Positions 1-7,739 of a stretch of DNA of 49,701 nt are shown in pieces. This DNA is from Anaerolinea sp. (lineage in GTDB: Bacteria; Chloroflexota; Anaerolineae; Anaerolineales; Anaerolineaceae). Under the pieces are notes generated by a model, which saw only the letters and a list, made by a program, of their open reading frames with translations, made no database searches and was not told where the DNA came from. The number at the start of each line of letters is the position of its first letter. The stretch's first letter is position 1. The stretch lies in NCBI GenBank assembly GCA_029975055.1, contig JARKPU010000044.1:1-49701 (forward strand), read 5' to 3'. The translations under genes were made by a program, and so were the position numbers.

Positions 1-74
1 GCCGTATCGTTTTACGTCTACCTTACAAACACCTTTCACGCGTCATTCTCATCTCTTTCTTGGCTCCATCTGAA

Positions 75-103
75 TTTTCAACCTCATTTTCGCGTGCTAT
101 AAT
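75..103 (+). promoter_or_regulatory. Strong extended -10 promoter at the left of the mobile element
   Basis: A TATAAT hexamer at 98-103 is preceded by TG at 95-96, an extended -10. A TTTTCA element at 75-80 lies 17 bp upstream. The transcript would begin near 110 and run towards the tyrosine recombinase through about 500 nt without a convincing gene. A 6-bp stem (AAGGCG 119-124 with CGCCTT 130-135) lies at its start. The function of this long leader is inferred only from position. Confidence 0.6.
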
Positions 104-135
104 GGCATTACAACAAACAAGGCGTTAGTCGCCTT

Positions 136-418
136 CATAACGTGAGATGGTTTATTTTCAGGTAAGTCCAACGTTGGCCGTTTATTTCCTACTGGGTGCC
201 GCGTTGGATTTTTTAATTCCAGCCAACCGAGCGACCAGGGAACATGGATCGCCGGCAGGTGCTGCTAAATGCGAGACATTCCCAAAAGTCGATCAGCACC
301 CCATTGCACGACCGCAGCGAAGTGCTGCGCAAAAATCTCAGCAACTTTGAAGAGAAATGCTGAGATCGCGACGATGAGATTTGGCCGTGTTCTCACCGCT
401 CGTGGGCCTCTGTTCAAA
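136..418 (+). other. Leader stretch without a convincing gene
   Basis: Open frames here (147-350, 381-575) have no recognisable family, no good ribosome binding site and composition unlike the neighbouring genes. I read the stretch as the 5' part of the leader starting at the 98-103 promoter. I see no protein here that I can support. Confidence 0.4.
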
Positions 419-597
419 CGGTCAAGGCGCAAAATGCAAGTTTGCTAGATCCGCGCCTTCGCTCCGCAAGGAGCGCGCAGCCAGGTTCCTGCTTAGGAAC
501 GAGCGCTGTTTGACCGAGGCAAAGCCAGCAGGAAAAGAGATCCTCAAAAAAGGAAACAGAGGGAAAGTGGCATAAGCCCTTTTCCCCCGGCTTTGCC
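419..597 (+). ncRNA. Highly structured leader or small RNA upstream of the tyrosine recombinase
   Basis: A closing stem pairs CGGTCAA (419-425) with TTGACCG (510-516) and continues as GCGC (427-430) with GCGC (503-506). Inside it are CGCTCC-GCAA-GGAGCG (460-475, GNRA-type loop) and GTTCCT-GCTT-AGGAAC (485-500). Downstream, GGCAAAGCC (518-526) is complementary to GGCTTTGCC (589-597). Between them is an 11-bp stem, 561-571 with 576-586, with an ATAA loop and only one mismatch. The multi-branched fold is visible directly. Whether it is a small RNA, an attenuator for the recombinase or a folded DNA site such as an origin or recombination site cannot be settled from one sequence. Confidence 0.5.
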
Positions 598-631
598 CTA
601 CCTACTTGACTCGTTGATGAAAAAAGGGTGT

Positions 632-1609
632 ATGTCGAAACAAGGTGGTCTCTCCTATCAAATGTTGAACGCCCTCAAGGCAATTTTCCACCCAGGTGGA
701 AGCCGTTTTCAGGATAAGCAGCACGGACGAAACCGTGATGTGATCCGGGGGATTGGCACGATGCAAAGCATGGTTGCGGATGTACATTCGTTTTCTCGTT
801 TTATCCGCGATCATTTTCCCGAAGTAAAGAATCTCAACCAGGTCAAACCTGATATGGCACAGGCCTTTATAGAAGAATTGGTACGCAAAGAAAGAAGCGG
901 TGGAAGGATCGGGCGGGTTGTTGCATCCGTTCGTAAGCTGGACCGTGCTTGCCGGGTGACCGGCGTTTTTCCAAAAGATGCGCCGGCACTTTTGCCTTAC
1001 AAAGGCAAGGGAAGCGTGAAAGGGTTCCACAGCCAACCGCGTACACTGGCATATACTGATGACCAGGCTGCCCAGCTCATTCAGTGGATCTCTCAGGTTG
1101 ATCCTATCGCCGCGGAAGTTCTTCAAACAATGGATACTTTTGGTCTGCGAATCAAAGAAGCATGCTACCTGAACGAGCGCAATATCCATCCTGAATCCCT
1201 GATCATCTCTTTAGATAGCAACGCTAATCACACCAAGGGCGGCCGTCCGCGGACCATCCACCTGCCCCAAGAGGCCGCCCCATATTTGATTGAACTGAAA
1301 GAAAAGGCTCGAAAGCGGCTCACCGGTCATCTTTTTACTGATCGTGGATCTCTGCCAGATCGCGTCAGGAAACAGGTGCAGGCAGCTTGTGCTACCCTGG
1401 ATATTCCGTGCCTGGGCACGCACGGCTTCCGGAAAACCTTTGCTGTCAATAATTACCGGCGAGCAATTGCCAGCGGCACCGGAGATCGAGAAGCCCTGCA
1501 GCACACGTCCAATCAATTGGGGCATAACAGGGTGGTTGTTGCCATTCAGAGTTATGTCTCTGGTGATGTTCGCGCGGTTGATCCGTCAAAGGAGGAGGAT
1601 GGAAATTAA
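632..1609 (+). CDS. Tyrosine recombinase/integrase of the mobile element
   Basis: A 325-residue tyrosine recombinase that would cut and join DNA through a 3'-phosphotyrosine. The N-terminal SAM-like core-binding domain covers about residues 20-110. The catalytic domain has Arg173 (GLRIKEAC), a beta-hairpin Lys in TKGGRPR, His264-x-x-Arg267 (HGFRKTF), His298 (LGHNR) and the nucleophile Tyr308 (SYV), so the catalytic set is complete. I chose the ATG at 632, which follows AAAAAGGG. An in-frame ATG at 617 and a TTG at 593 are possible, but the TTG lies inside a hairpin. It has no extra helix typical of integron IntI. It may resolve or excise the element, since a serine integrase is also present. 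Its 3' end overlaps the next small ORF. Confidence 0.88.
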   Translation: MSKQGGLSYQMLNALKAIFHPGGSRFQDKQHGRNRDVIRGIGTMQSMVADVHSFSRFIRDHFPEVKNLNQVKPDMAQAFIEELVRKERSGGRIGRVVASVRKLDRACRVTGVFPKDAPALLPYKGKGSVKGFHSQPRTLAYTDDQAAQLIQWISQVDPIAAEVLQTMDTFGLRIKEACYLNERNIHPESLIISLDSNANHTKGGRPRTIHLPQEAAPYLIELKEKARKRLTGHLFTDRGSLPDRVRKQVQAACATLDIPCLGTHGFRKTFAVNNYRRAIASGTGDREALQHTSNQLGHNRVVVAIQSYVSGDVRAVDPSKEEDGN

Positions 1610-1781
1610 CGTCACGCCTTCTCCCGATTACGAAGTCCGGGCCTCGGAACAGGCTCTGATGGAAGCATTCAGGCAGCTGCTGGAACGCGGTCGCAAAATA
1701 CGCCAGGCTGGTTTGTCTAGCCCAGCAGCATCCACAAACACTACTCAAGATGACCCAGGAAGTGTCAATGCCAATGAATAA
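1599..1781 (+). CDS. Small 60-aa protein between recombinase and replication protein
   Basis: This ORF begins with MEINVTPSPDY and has a strong AAAGGAGG sequence just before the ATG. It overlaps the recombinase stop by 11 bp and runs into the start of the replication gene, which is a translationally coupled layout. The central part (residues about 15-37) is a predicted amphipathic helix rich in Glu, Arg and Gln. The tail is Ser/Thr/Asn-rich and probably disordered. I recognise no family. A small DNA-binding or accessory role is inferred only from its place between recombinase and primase. Confidence 0.5.
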   Translation: MEINVTPSPDYEVRASEQALMEAFRQLLERGRKIRQAGLSSPAASTNTTQDDPGSVNANE

Positions 1782-4248
1782 CCTGGAAGCCGCCCTTCGC
1801 TATACCAGGTCCGGGTTATCCATCATTCCAGTGGGCAGAAATAAGCGTCCGGTGATCGCCTGGGAACCTTATCAACGAACCATCGCAGATGAGAAAACAA
1901 TTCGCGCCTGGTTTGAAAAGGAGGCTAACAACCTGGCGGTTGTCACTGGATTGGTTTCGGGTGGTTTAGTCGCTATCGACTTCGATGAAGCCAGCTTTTT
2001 CGAGCGATGGCAATCGGAGATCGAAGAACTCCCGGATAGTCTCGTAATTCAAAGAAGCGGGCGTGGGTTTCACATCTTTTTCAGTTGTCCGCAGCCCGGC
2101 CAAAACCAAAAATTAGCGTTCCTGGCTGATGAAAGTGAAAAGGGCGGCCGGCGGGTCGCGATTGAAACTCGTGCAGAAGGTGGCTATATCCTGATCGAGC
2201 CTAGCATTCATGCCAGCGGCAAACCATACGAGGTTATTCAGGGTGACCTTACTAAAATCCCCTCCATCGAGCAGCAGCAGGCCGAGCATTTGCTTCGCGC
2301 AGCTCGCTTGCTCGATCAATCCCCCACCCGGCCAAAACAGGTAACGTCTGCGTCAATGTCAGCAGCGCGTCAACCATATGCAAGCGGCAAGGTCAGTGCC
2401 AATGTTATCGAAGTATTCAATGCAAGCTCTAAGATCGAAGACATTCTTTCACGAAACGGGTACATTATCCAGCAAGATAAGGCAATCCGGCCCAGTGGCG
2501 AACATTTCTCGGTCAACATCCGTGAAAACCGCAGCTTCCACTTCAACTCGAATGACCCGCTCAGTAACGAACACTGGCGCTCCGCGTTTGACGCTTTTTG
2601 CATATTAGAGCAAGGTGGGGATGTGAAACAAGCCGTGAAAGCTGCCGCCGAACAATTAGGCATGGCGTACCAAACCAAGGAAAAAGTATTAGAAAATAGC
2701 AGGGAAGATCTGCCCACTATTCAGACGAACAGCCGGTTTTTACGCCAGGTCACGGCAGATGCGCTGGCTGCACTTTATCAATCCAACCAGCCGCCAAGCT
2801 TCTTTGTCCGTTCCGGGGAGATGGTGCGCGTGAAATGGGATGAACAGCATCATCCAAAAATCGAGCCTGTTACCGATATTGCCCTACGCGGCCGGCTGGA
2901 TCGGGTGGCAAATTTTGTCGTCCAGCGCACCTACAAGAAGACAACCTACGAGGAGCCGCATATTCCTCCAATCGAAGTGGTCAAAGATATTCTGGCTATG
3001 GAGAAATGGGATTTTCCTGCGCTGACAGGAATCATCGAATGTCCCACACTTCGCCCTGATGGAACAATTATCTCCATACCTGGTTATGACCCAGCAACCC
3101 ATCTTTTCTATTGCCCTGCCCAAAATTTTTTCTTTCCATCATTTCCCGAAAATCCCACGCGCGAAGAAATATTGAAAGCTGTCGATACTCTCTCCGAGCC
3201 GCTCGCCGATTTCCCCTTTGTCGACGATGGTAGCCGGACGAATGCCCTTGGGATGATACTCACGCCGCTTGTTCGACCCGTTATTCAAGGGCAGGTTCCG
3301 CTCGCACTAATCGATGCTCCACAGGCCGGAACTGGGAAATCCCTTCTGCAATCCATCCTAGGCCTTTTGGCAAATGGTCGTGAACCGGCAGTCATTACCG
3401 CTCCGAAAAGCGCCGAAGAATGGCGGAAAAAGTTAACCTCTGCCCTCGTTGGCGGCGAAAGCATTATCGCTATCGACAACCTGACCGGCGTACTCGATTC
3501 TGGCGAGCTGGCATCCGTACTGACTACTCCAGTTTGGGCAGATCGGGCACTGGGTAAAAATGAAATCCTGCAACTTCCACAGCGAGCCACGTGGTTGGCT
3601 AACGGCAATAACATTCGCTTAGGTGGAGACCTTCCCCGCCGTTGCTATTGGATCCGGTTGGATGCCAAGCACTCCAAACCCTGGCAGCGCAGTGGATTTC
3701 GACACCAGGATCTATTGGGATGGGTATTAGAGAACAGAGGAACGTTAATTGCCGCGGCGCTTACCCTGGCTCGTGGTTGGTTTGCCGCTGGCTGTCCGGA
3801 AAGCAGCAGCCCACAGATAGGCGGTTTTAGCGGCTGGGTAAAGACGATCAATGGAATTCTGTCGTACGCAGGAATCGGTGGATTTCTTGGCAATCTGGAA
3901 ACTATGTATCGAAATGCAGACGATGAAAACCCTCAATGGGAAGCATTTCTATTGGGCCTTCACGACTACTTTGGAAAAGAGACCGTAACCGTTTCCACCA
4001 TTATGGAATCCATTCTTAAGGAGAGATATCTCATTGATCTAATCCCCGATTCTTTAGAGGATCTGTGTGACGATGCAGGAAGGGTGCGCGCAAACTTCAA
4101 AAAGCGGTTAGGCAAAGCGTTCACCCAGCGGCAGGGAACGCGCTTCGGCGATTCCCAGGTCTATATCGAAAAGTGCGCTGATGATTCGCATCTCAAAGTG
4201 GCGCGCTGGCGGTTTCACTGCGGGATTTGCGGGGTATGCGGGATGTAA
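1768..4248 (+). CDS. Primase-polymerase/helicase replication protein
   Basis: Replication initiator-type protein of about 826 residues, the likely engine of the element's autonomous replication. The N-terminal bifunctional primase/polymerase (Prim-Pol) domain begins SGLSIIPVGRNKRPVI and carries the metal-binding acidic motif AIDFDE and the SGRGFHIFF histidine motif within about the first 105 residues. A middle region of unclear fold follows. The C-terminal P-loop ATPase has Walker A (DAPQAGTGKS, near residue 520) and a Walker B-like SIIAIDNLTG (near residue 565). The ATG at 1768 has AGGAAG five bases upstream. ATGs at 1750 and 1774 are alternatives. The extreme C-terminus reads CGICGVCGM because the DNA is a 9-bp repeat. 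Such fusions are common in plasmids, phages and integrative elements. Confidence 0.85.
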   Translation: MPMNNLEAALRYTRSGLSIIPVGRNKRPVIAWEPYQRTIADEKTIRAWFEKEANNLAVVTGLVSGGLVAIDFDEASFFERWQSEIEELPDSLVIQRSGRGFHIFFSCPQPGQNQKLAFLADESEKGGRRVAIETRAEGGYILIEPSIHASGKPYEVIQGDLTKIPSIEQQQAEHLLRAARLLDQSPTRPKQVTSASMSAARQPYASGKVSANVIEVFNASSKIEDILSRNGYIIQQDKAIRPSGEHFSVNIRENRSFHFNSNDPLSNEHWRSAFDAFCILEQGGDVKQAVKAAAEQLGMAYQTKEKVLENSREDLPTIQTNSRFLRQVTADALAALYQSNQPPSFFVRSGEMVRVKWDEQHHPKIEPVTDIALRGRLDRVANFVVQRTYKKTTYEEPHIPPIEVVKDILAMEKWDFPALTGIIECPTLRPDGTIISIPGYDPATHLFYCPAQNFFFPSFPENPTREEILKAVDTLSEPLADFPFVDDGSRTNALGMILTPLVRPVIQGQVPLALIDAPQAGTGKSLLQSILGLLANGREPAVITAPKSAEEWRKKLTSALVGGESIIAIDNLTGVLDSGELASVLTTPVWADRALGKNEILQLPQRATWLANGNNIRLGGDLPRRCYWIRLDAKHSKPWQRSGFRHQDLLGWVLENRGTLIAAALTLARGWFAAGCPESSSPQIGGFSGWVKTINGILSYAGIGGFLGNLETMYRNADDENPQWEAFLLGLHDYFGKETVTVSTIMESILKERYLIDLIPDSLEDLCDDAGRVRANFKKRLGKAFTQRQGTRFGDSQVYIEKCADDSHLKVARWRFHCGICGVCGM

Positions 4249-4321
4249 AGAGTACCGTACTGTGACAAGGTTTTTTTACGGATCGCTCAAAAAGAAACCC
4301 CGCGCACCCCGCTAACCCCGC
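4220..4321. repeat. Opposed 9-bp iteron arrays, candidate replication origin
   Basis: GCGGG(A/G)T repeats start at 4220, 4229 and 4238, exactly 9 bp apart, overlapping the end of the replication gene. The opposite-strand version ACCCCGC starts at 4297, 4306 and 4315, also exactly 9 bp apart. The 50 bp between them is AT-richer and holds the palindrome AGTAC-C-GTACT (4251-4261) and a T7 run. Three direct iterons facing three inverted iterons around an AT-rich centre, next to a Prim-Pol/helicase gene, suggests an origin. The two arms could also pair as one large hairpin and act as a transcription terminator. Confidence 0.55.
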
Positions 4322-4402
4322 GGATTCGGGAAAAAGTCGAGAGTAACTTTAACAACTCAATATTCGCAAGCAATGCTGTACGGTCCGGAGGGTAAGGGTA
4401 TA

Positions 4403-4648
4403 ATGAGTCCCAGGGCGAAACCTATGGCAGATTGGATTAGTGTCAGCGAAGCAGCAGAAATCACCGGATATCATCCAGAACACCTGCGCCGGCTTATCCG
4501 GCAAGGGAAGCTAAAGGCTGTCCGAAAAGGAACAATGTTCTGGCTGGATCGTGGCGAACTCAGCAGCTTCATGGACGAAACACAAGAATCCAGAGCCGCT
4601 GATCAACGGCACGGGCCAAAGAAAACGCCTTTAAGTGACAAAGTGTGA
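4403..4648 (+). CDS. Excisionase-like helix-turn-helix DNA-binding protein
   Basis: An 81-residue protein with a MerR/excisionase-type winged HTH: WISVSEAAEITGYHPEHLRRLIRQGKLKAVRKGTMFWLDRGELSSFM is seen in short segments between residues 8 and 55. The pattern of SVSEAAE followed by HLRRLI and a lysine-rich wing is typical of Xis-like and plasmid accessory proteins that bend DNA or bias recombination direction. The ATG at 4403 fits GGAGGGTAAGGG upstream. An earlier in-frame ATG at 4373 would add ten residues outside the domain. It lies between the iterons and the structured RNA, so it could bind the palindrome at 4658-4673. Confidence 0.75.
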   Translation: MSPRAKPMADWISVSEAAEITGYHPEHLRRLIRQGKLKAVRKGTMFWLDRGELSSFMDETQESRAADQRHGPKKTPLSDKV

Positions 4649-4657
4649 TAGAATTAA

Positions 4658-4673
4658 GTTGTAACCGTACAAC
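4658..4673. promoter_or_regulatory. 16-bp palindrome, possible operator or recombination site
   Basis: GTTGTA-ACCG-TACAAC is a perfect 6-bp inverted repeat around four bases, ten bases after the HTH gene and at the start of the structured RNA region. Its core TTGTA-N-CCGTACA resembles the dyad at the integrase end (7232-7243). It could be an operator for one of the two HTH proteins or a recombinase binding site. The resemblance to the att dyad may be chance. Confidence 0.4.
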
Positions 4674-4679
4674 ATAATG

Positions 4680-4836
4680 CGCTTTAAGACGGGCCGCGAA
4701 TGTGCTGCGAACACAGACGAGGCCCTGACCCAGGCACCGACAACGCGGTGATAGGGCTGTGGCGATTCTACCAGAGGGGTAGGATAGCTACAAGCATTAA
4801 CTTTAACCGCTTGCGCCATCTGCAAAGCGGTTTTCT
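4680..4836 (+). ncRNA. Probable small structured RNA with its own terminator
   Basis: A non-coding stretch with consecutive hairpins: TGTG/CACA (4701-4715), CACCG-ACAACG-CGGTG (4735-4750) enclosed by GCCCT (4722-4726) with AGGGC (4753-4757), and CTACC-N5-GGTAG (4768-4782). It ends in AACCGCTT (4805-4812) with AAGCGGTT (4825-4832) followed by TTTT, a terminator shape. No open frame of substance lies inside. The RNA would end just before the membrane-HTH gene, so it could also be that gene's attenuator. I do not recognise an RNA family. Confidence 0.5.
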
Positions 4837-4853
4837 GTATTACTGAGGTCAAC

Positions 4854-5624
4854 ATGGATTTGAAGCACATTGATGAATTTGAAAGAACGGCAGTTGGGTT
4901 AGTCACCCGGCTGATCCCATGGTTAGCCCCCATCCCCTCTGCCTTCTTGGTTGGCAGAGCTGCTATTCATTATCTTGATTACCCGATGAGCATCGGCGTC
5001 ATTTCGGCGGTGATCATCGAGGCATTGGGCCTTGCCGCCACATCCACTGCATTGGATATCTACATTTACAACCAGACGCGACGCAAGGTTGATCCTCCAG
5101 CCCCGTTGTTTTTGGCCATCGTCCTGGTATTGGCATACCTGTTCATCGCAACTTGCCTAACGATCATTGTCGAGGTTATTCCGCATCTTGCTGTATATGC
5201 TCCAGTAATCTTTCGGAGCCTGAGCTTGGCTGGGGCTATCATCCTGGCCTTACAGACCATGTTATCCAACCGTCAAAAAGCGATTTCTGATGAGAAAGCC
5301 GAACGTAAAGCAGAGCGTCAAGCTGTACGGACTGAACAGCGTCAAACGACCAATGCCAACATAGACAGGCCAGTGTCAAACGCCATGTCAATTAACGCGT
5401 CGATAGACAACTTGACCGATAAATTACAGGCGGGTAAAAAGGCGAAGCTTGACGCCCGGTTGGATGCCCTGATCGAGGTGTTCTGTAAAGATCCGAACAT
5501 CGAGATTGCAGAGGCAGCGCGACGGATTCAGGTCTCCCGCCAGACAGTGTATTCGTATTTATCCATCCTGGAAAAAGCCGGGCGCATCAAGCGCGGCGAG
5601 AATGGGATTGAGGTGCTTGGATGA
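4854..5624 (+). CDS. Membrane-anchored helix-turn-helix protein
   Basis: A 256-residue protein. Four hydrophobic segments at about residues 20-42, 47-70, 85-107 and 113-136 are followed by a highly charged Lys/Glu/Arg segment (about 140-165). A soluble C-terminus follows with a winged-HTH pattern (AARRIQVSRQTVYSYLSILEKAGRI, in residues about 215-240). The layout suggests a regulator tethered to the inner membrane with the DNA-binding domain in the cytoplasm. It overlaps the serine integrase start by 4 bp (ATGA), so the two are coupled, and a role in integrase control or element partition is plausible. I do not recognise the membrane domain. Confidence 0.7.
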   Translation: MDLKHIDEFERTAVGLVTRLIPWLAPIPSAFLVGRAAIHYLDYPMSIGVISAVIIEALGLAATSTALDIYIYNQTRRKVDPPAPLFLAIVLVLAYLFIATCLTIIVEVIPHLAVYAPVIFRSLSLAGAIILALQTMLSNRQKAISDEKAERKAERQAVRTEQRQTTNANIDRPVSNAMSINASIDNLTDKLQAGKKAKLDARLDALIEVFCKDPNIEIAEAARRIQVSRQTVYSYLSILEKAGRIKRGENGIEVLG

Positions 5625-7339
5625 TCAGTAAATCAAAACAACCGCAACTTGCAGCCATTTATGTGCGTGTTTCTTCTGAACACCAGGCAGAGAAAGTCAG
5701 CCCGGAAGAGCAGGAGATTGAATGCCGTAAACTAGCTGAAGAAATGGGCTTGTCGATTATCAATGTCTATCGGGATACACAAAAGTTCCGCGTTGGCACA
5801 AGACTTTTCGAGCCATCTGGGACGCGTACAGACCGGCCTGGTTTTGTGCAAATGCTGCATGACGCAGCGGATGGTAAATTCGACACCCTGATTGCATGGC
5901 GCGAAGATCGGTTTTACCGTGGTTTGAAAGCCATGATCTTGTTCCTGGAAGTGATTCAAGAGAATCGGATCAATGTCTTTTTAGCCAGAGAAAACTTTGA
6001 TCAGAAGATGGCTCCAGTTAAAGCATGGGTTGGGCAGTTGGAATTGGATGGAATGAAGGAGAGAATGACTATGGGCGTTAAGGCAAGACTTCGTGCAGGA
6101 AAAGCGAACACCGGGCAAGATCGATATGGGTATCGCCGCGTTGGCGAGATTATTGAAGTGGTTGAAGAGGAAGCCAAATGGGTTCGACTAATCTTCGAGT
6201 GGTATATCAATCATGTTTCGATTATGGAGATCAGGAACCGCCTTATTGCTAATGATGCACCTCAAAAAGGGTCAACCAAACCTCGTACCATTCAATGGGC
6301 CAGAACGACCATTCAGGGCATTTTAAAAGCGGCGAAAGACTACGCCACAGGGACCAAAATTCAGACCCGGGATGGAGAAGCGTTTGAGATTAAGACCCAA
6401 CCGATTATCAGTGAAGATACCTACAATCAGTTCTTACTGGTGCGTAAGGCGAATAAGAAACATAAGGCAAATCACATGAACCGTGATTATCTCCTGCTGG
6501 GAAAGCTGTACTGCGGGTGCAATCGGAAGTGGCAGGCTCGCACAAATTCATATACTCGCAAGAAAAGTAACGGGGAAAAGATTCCTCGGAAAACACTTTA
6601 TGGCGCCTATTACTGCCCGCAAGAACACAAAGAAAACATACATCCAGATTGTCCACGGACCATCGGCGTTGCAAAAGCAGACGCCCAAGTCTGGAAAAAG
6701 ATTTACGACACGTTGAGCGAACCAGAAGTGCTAATATCGGCTGCCAGGCGATTTATTCACGAGAAGAGGGAAATGCACGGAGATCGCTTGCGTGAAATGG
6801 AAAAACTGCAGAAAGACCTGGACGCCAATTCAGTGGAGCGCCAGTATGTAATTACACTCGCGCGGAAGAAGCGGATTACTGAAGAGGATCTCGATCAGCA
6901 GTTGGCTGCCTTAAGCCTGGCTGAAGTAGAGATCAAGCGGCAAATGGCATTAATCGGTGATGTAAATGAGCTATCCGAAATTTCTGATTGGGAAGAGAAG
7001 TTCAGGGAATACCTGGAAGATTTGCGAGTTGGCCTGGAAAGTTTAAACGCCGCTCCCCAATCGGATGAGGAACGGCGCGAACAGTTCGAACTTAAGCGCA
7101 GATTTGTTCAGTCTGTAGTCGATAAAGTGACCATTAATAAAGAGCGAGAGCTACAGGTTTGGTTCCGTTTCAATCTGCTTGCCCTTGGCTCGCCGGCTGA
7201 GAATTTTCGTGAAAACAAATCGGTCGGAACTTGTACCCGTACACAATCATCCCGCGCTCGTCCCCGTCGTCGCGGATTTTGCGCGTCACCATCTCCACCG
7301 GCATGCCAATCTCCACCGGCTGCTCGCCCAAATCGGTGA
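5621..7339 (+). CDS. Large serine recombinase/integrase with chimeric C-terminus
   Basis: A 572-residue large serine integrase. The resolvase-type catalytic domain begins AIYVRVSSEHQ with nucleophile Ser18 and has the EDRFYRG and DGMKERMTMG segments. The recombinase domain covers about residues 160-290. A zinc-ribbon region has Cys pairs in LYCGCNRKW and YYCPQEH...PDCP (about 285-350), followed by a coiled coil (about 380-470). The last ~35 residues (after SVGTC) are read from DNA that is also the antisense of the DUF35 gene and are Pro/Arg/Ser-rich. They are therefore host-derived, and the circular element must encode a different tail. This is good evidence that the element ends here and that this integrase made the insertion. 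Confidence 0.88.
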   Translation: MISKSKQPQLAAIYVRVSSEHQAEKVSPEEQEIECRKLAEEMGLSIINVYRDTQKFRVGTRLFEPSGTRTDRPGFVQMLHDAADGKFDTLIAWREDRFYRGLKAMILFLEVIQENRINVFLARENFDQKMAPVKAWVGQLELDGMKERMTMGVKARLRAGKANTGQDRYGYRRVGEIIEVVEEEAKWVRLIFEWYINHVSIMEIRNRLIANDAPQKGSTKPRTIQWARTTIQGILKAAKDYATGTKIQTRDGEAFEIKTQPIISEDTYNQFLLVRKANKKHKANHMNRDYLLLGKLYCGCNRKWQARTNSYTRKKSNGEKIPRKTLYGAYYCPQEHKENIHPDCPRTIGVAKADAQVWKKIYDTLSEPEVLISAARRFIHEKREMHGDRLREMEKLQKDLDANSVERQYVITLARKKRITEEDLDQQLAALSLAEVEIKRQMALIGDVNELSEISDWEEKFREYLEDLRVGLESLNAAPQSDEERREQFELKRRFVQSVVDKVTINKERELQVWFRFNLLALGSPAENFRENKSVGTCTRTQSSRARPRRRGFCASPSPPACQSPPAARPNR

Positions 7340-7607
7340 GCTGCGCCGTCACCACCGGGCCTTCCTCCAGCTTGACCAGCGCGACGGTGTAAGGCAGGTT
7401 GTGTTCGTAGCCCGCGGGGGCGTCGCGCATCACCGTGTAGGAGAAGACCACCCCCCGGCCCGAAAAATCGAAGCGCGTTTTGGCCTCGCCCCCGCAGTTG
7501 GGGCACACATCGCGCGGCGGGAAGATCTTCACCTCGCAATGCGGGCAGACCTCGCCCACCAGGGCGTAGCGTTGTTTTCTCAATCGCCAGATGCGTGGAA
7601 CTTCCAT
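7170..7607 (-). CDS. DUF35 zinc-ribbon/OB-fold protein of the mevalonate cluster
   Basis: A 145-residue acyl-CoA-associated OB-fold protein. The rubredoxin-like zinc ribbon has Cys21, Cys24, Cys35 and Cys38 (CPHC...CPNC), followed by the OB domain and the typical ending GMIVYGYKFRP. In archaea the homologue holds thiolase and HMG-CoA synthase together in one complex that channels acetoacetyl-CoA. Its position next to both genes supports the same role. I chose the ATG at 7607, which has GAAGGAG five bases upstream; the ATG at 7625 lacks a site. The last ~15 residues (ICFHENSQ onward) come from the mobile element and replace the native tail and stop codon. The core fold should be intact. Confidence 0.85.
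   Translation of the reverse strand: MEVPRIWRLRKQRYALVGEVCPHCEVKIFPPRDVCPNCGGEAKTRFDFSGRGVVFSYTVMRDAPAGYEHNLPYTVALVKLEEGPVVTAQLTDLGEQPVEIGMPVEMVTRKIRDDGDERGMIVYGYKFRPICFHENSQPASQGQAD
7232..7243. other. Probable serine-integrase attachment site (attL/attR)
   Basis: TGTAC-CC-GTACA is a perfect 5-bp inverted repeat around a central CC dinucleotide, the geometry expected of a serine-integrase crossover. It lies where AT-rich element DNA changes to GC-rich host DNA and encodes, on the minus strand, the conserved GMIVYGYKFRP end of the DUF35 protein. A conserved codon stretch in a conserved gene is a typical integration target. The partner site at the other end lies outside the window, so the core is inferred. 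Confidence 0.6.
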
Positions 7608-7739
7608 CTCAGCTCCTTCAGCCAATCACGGGGTCTCCGTGTCCAAAATAATAACCAATGCTTGCACACATCTTCACAAGCACCCCAGACTCTATCCGCC
7701 CGGAACTCTCAATTGCTATCAGGCTGCTCGAAACAGCTA

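Noticed and set aside
147..575. Two small open frames in the leader region as genes
   Set aside because: No ribosome binding site, no family resemblance, and they overlap the conserved-looking hairpins at 419-516.
4399..4404. TATAAT just upstream of the excisionase-like gene as a promoter -10
   Set aside because: It overlaps the start codon and no acceptable -35 lies 16-18 bp upstream.
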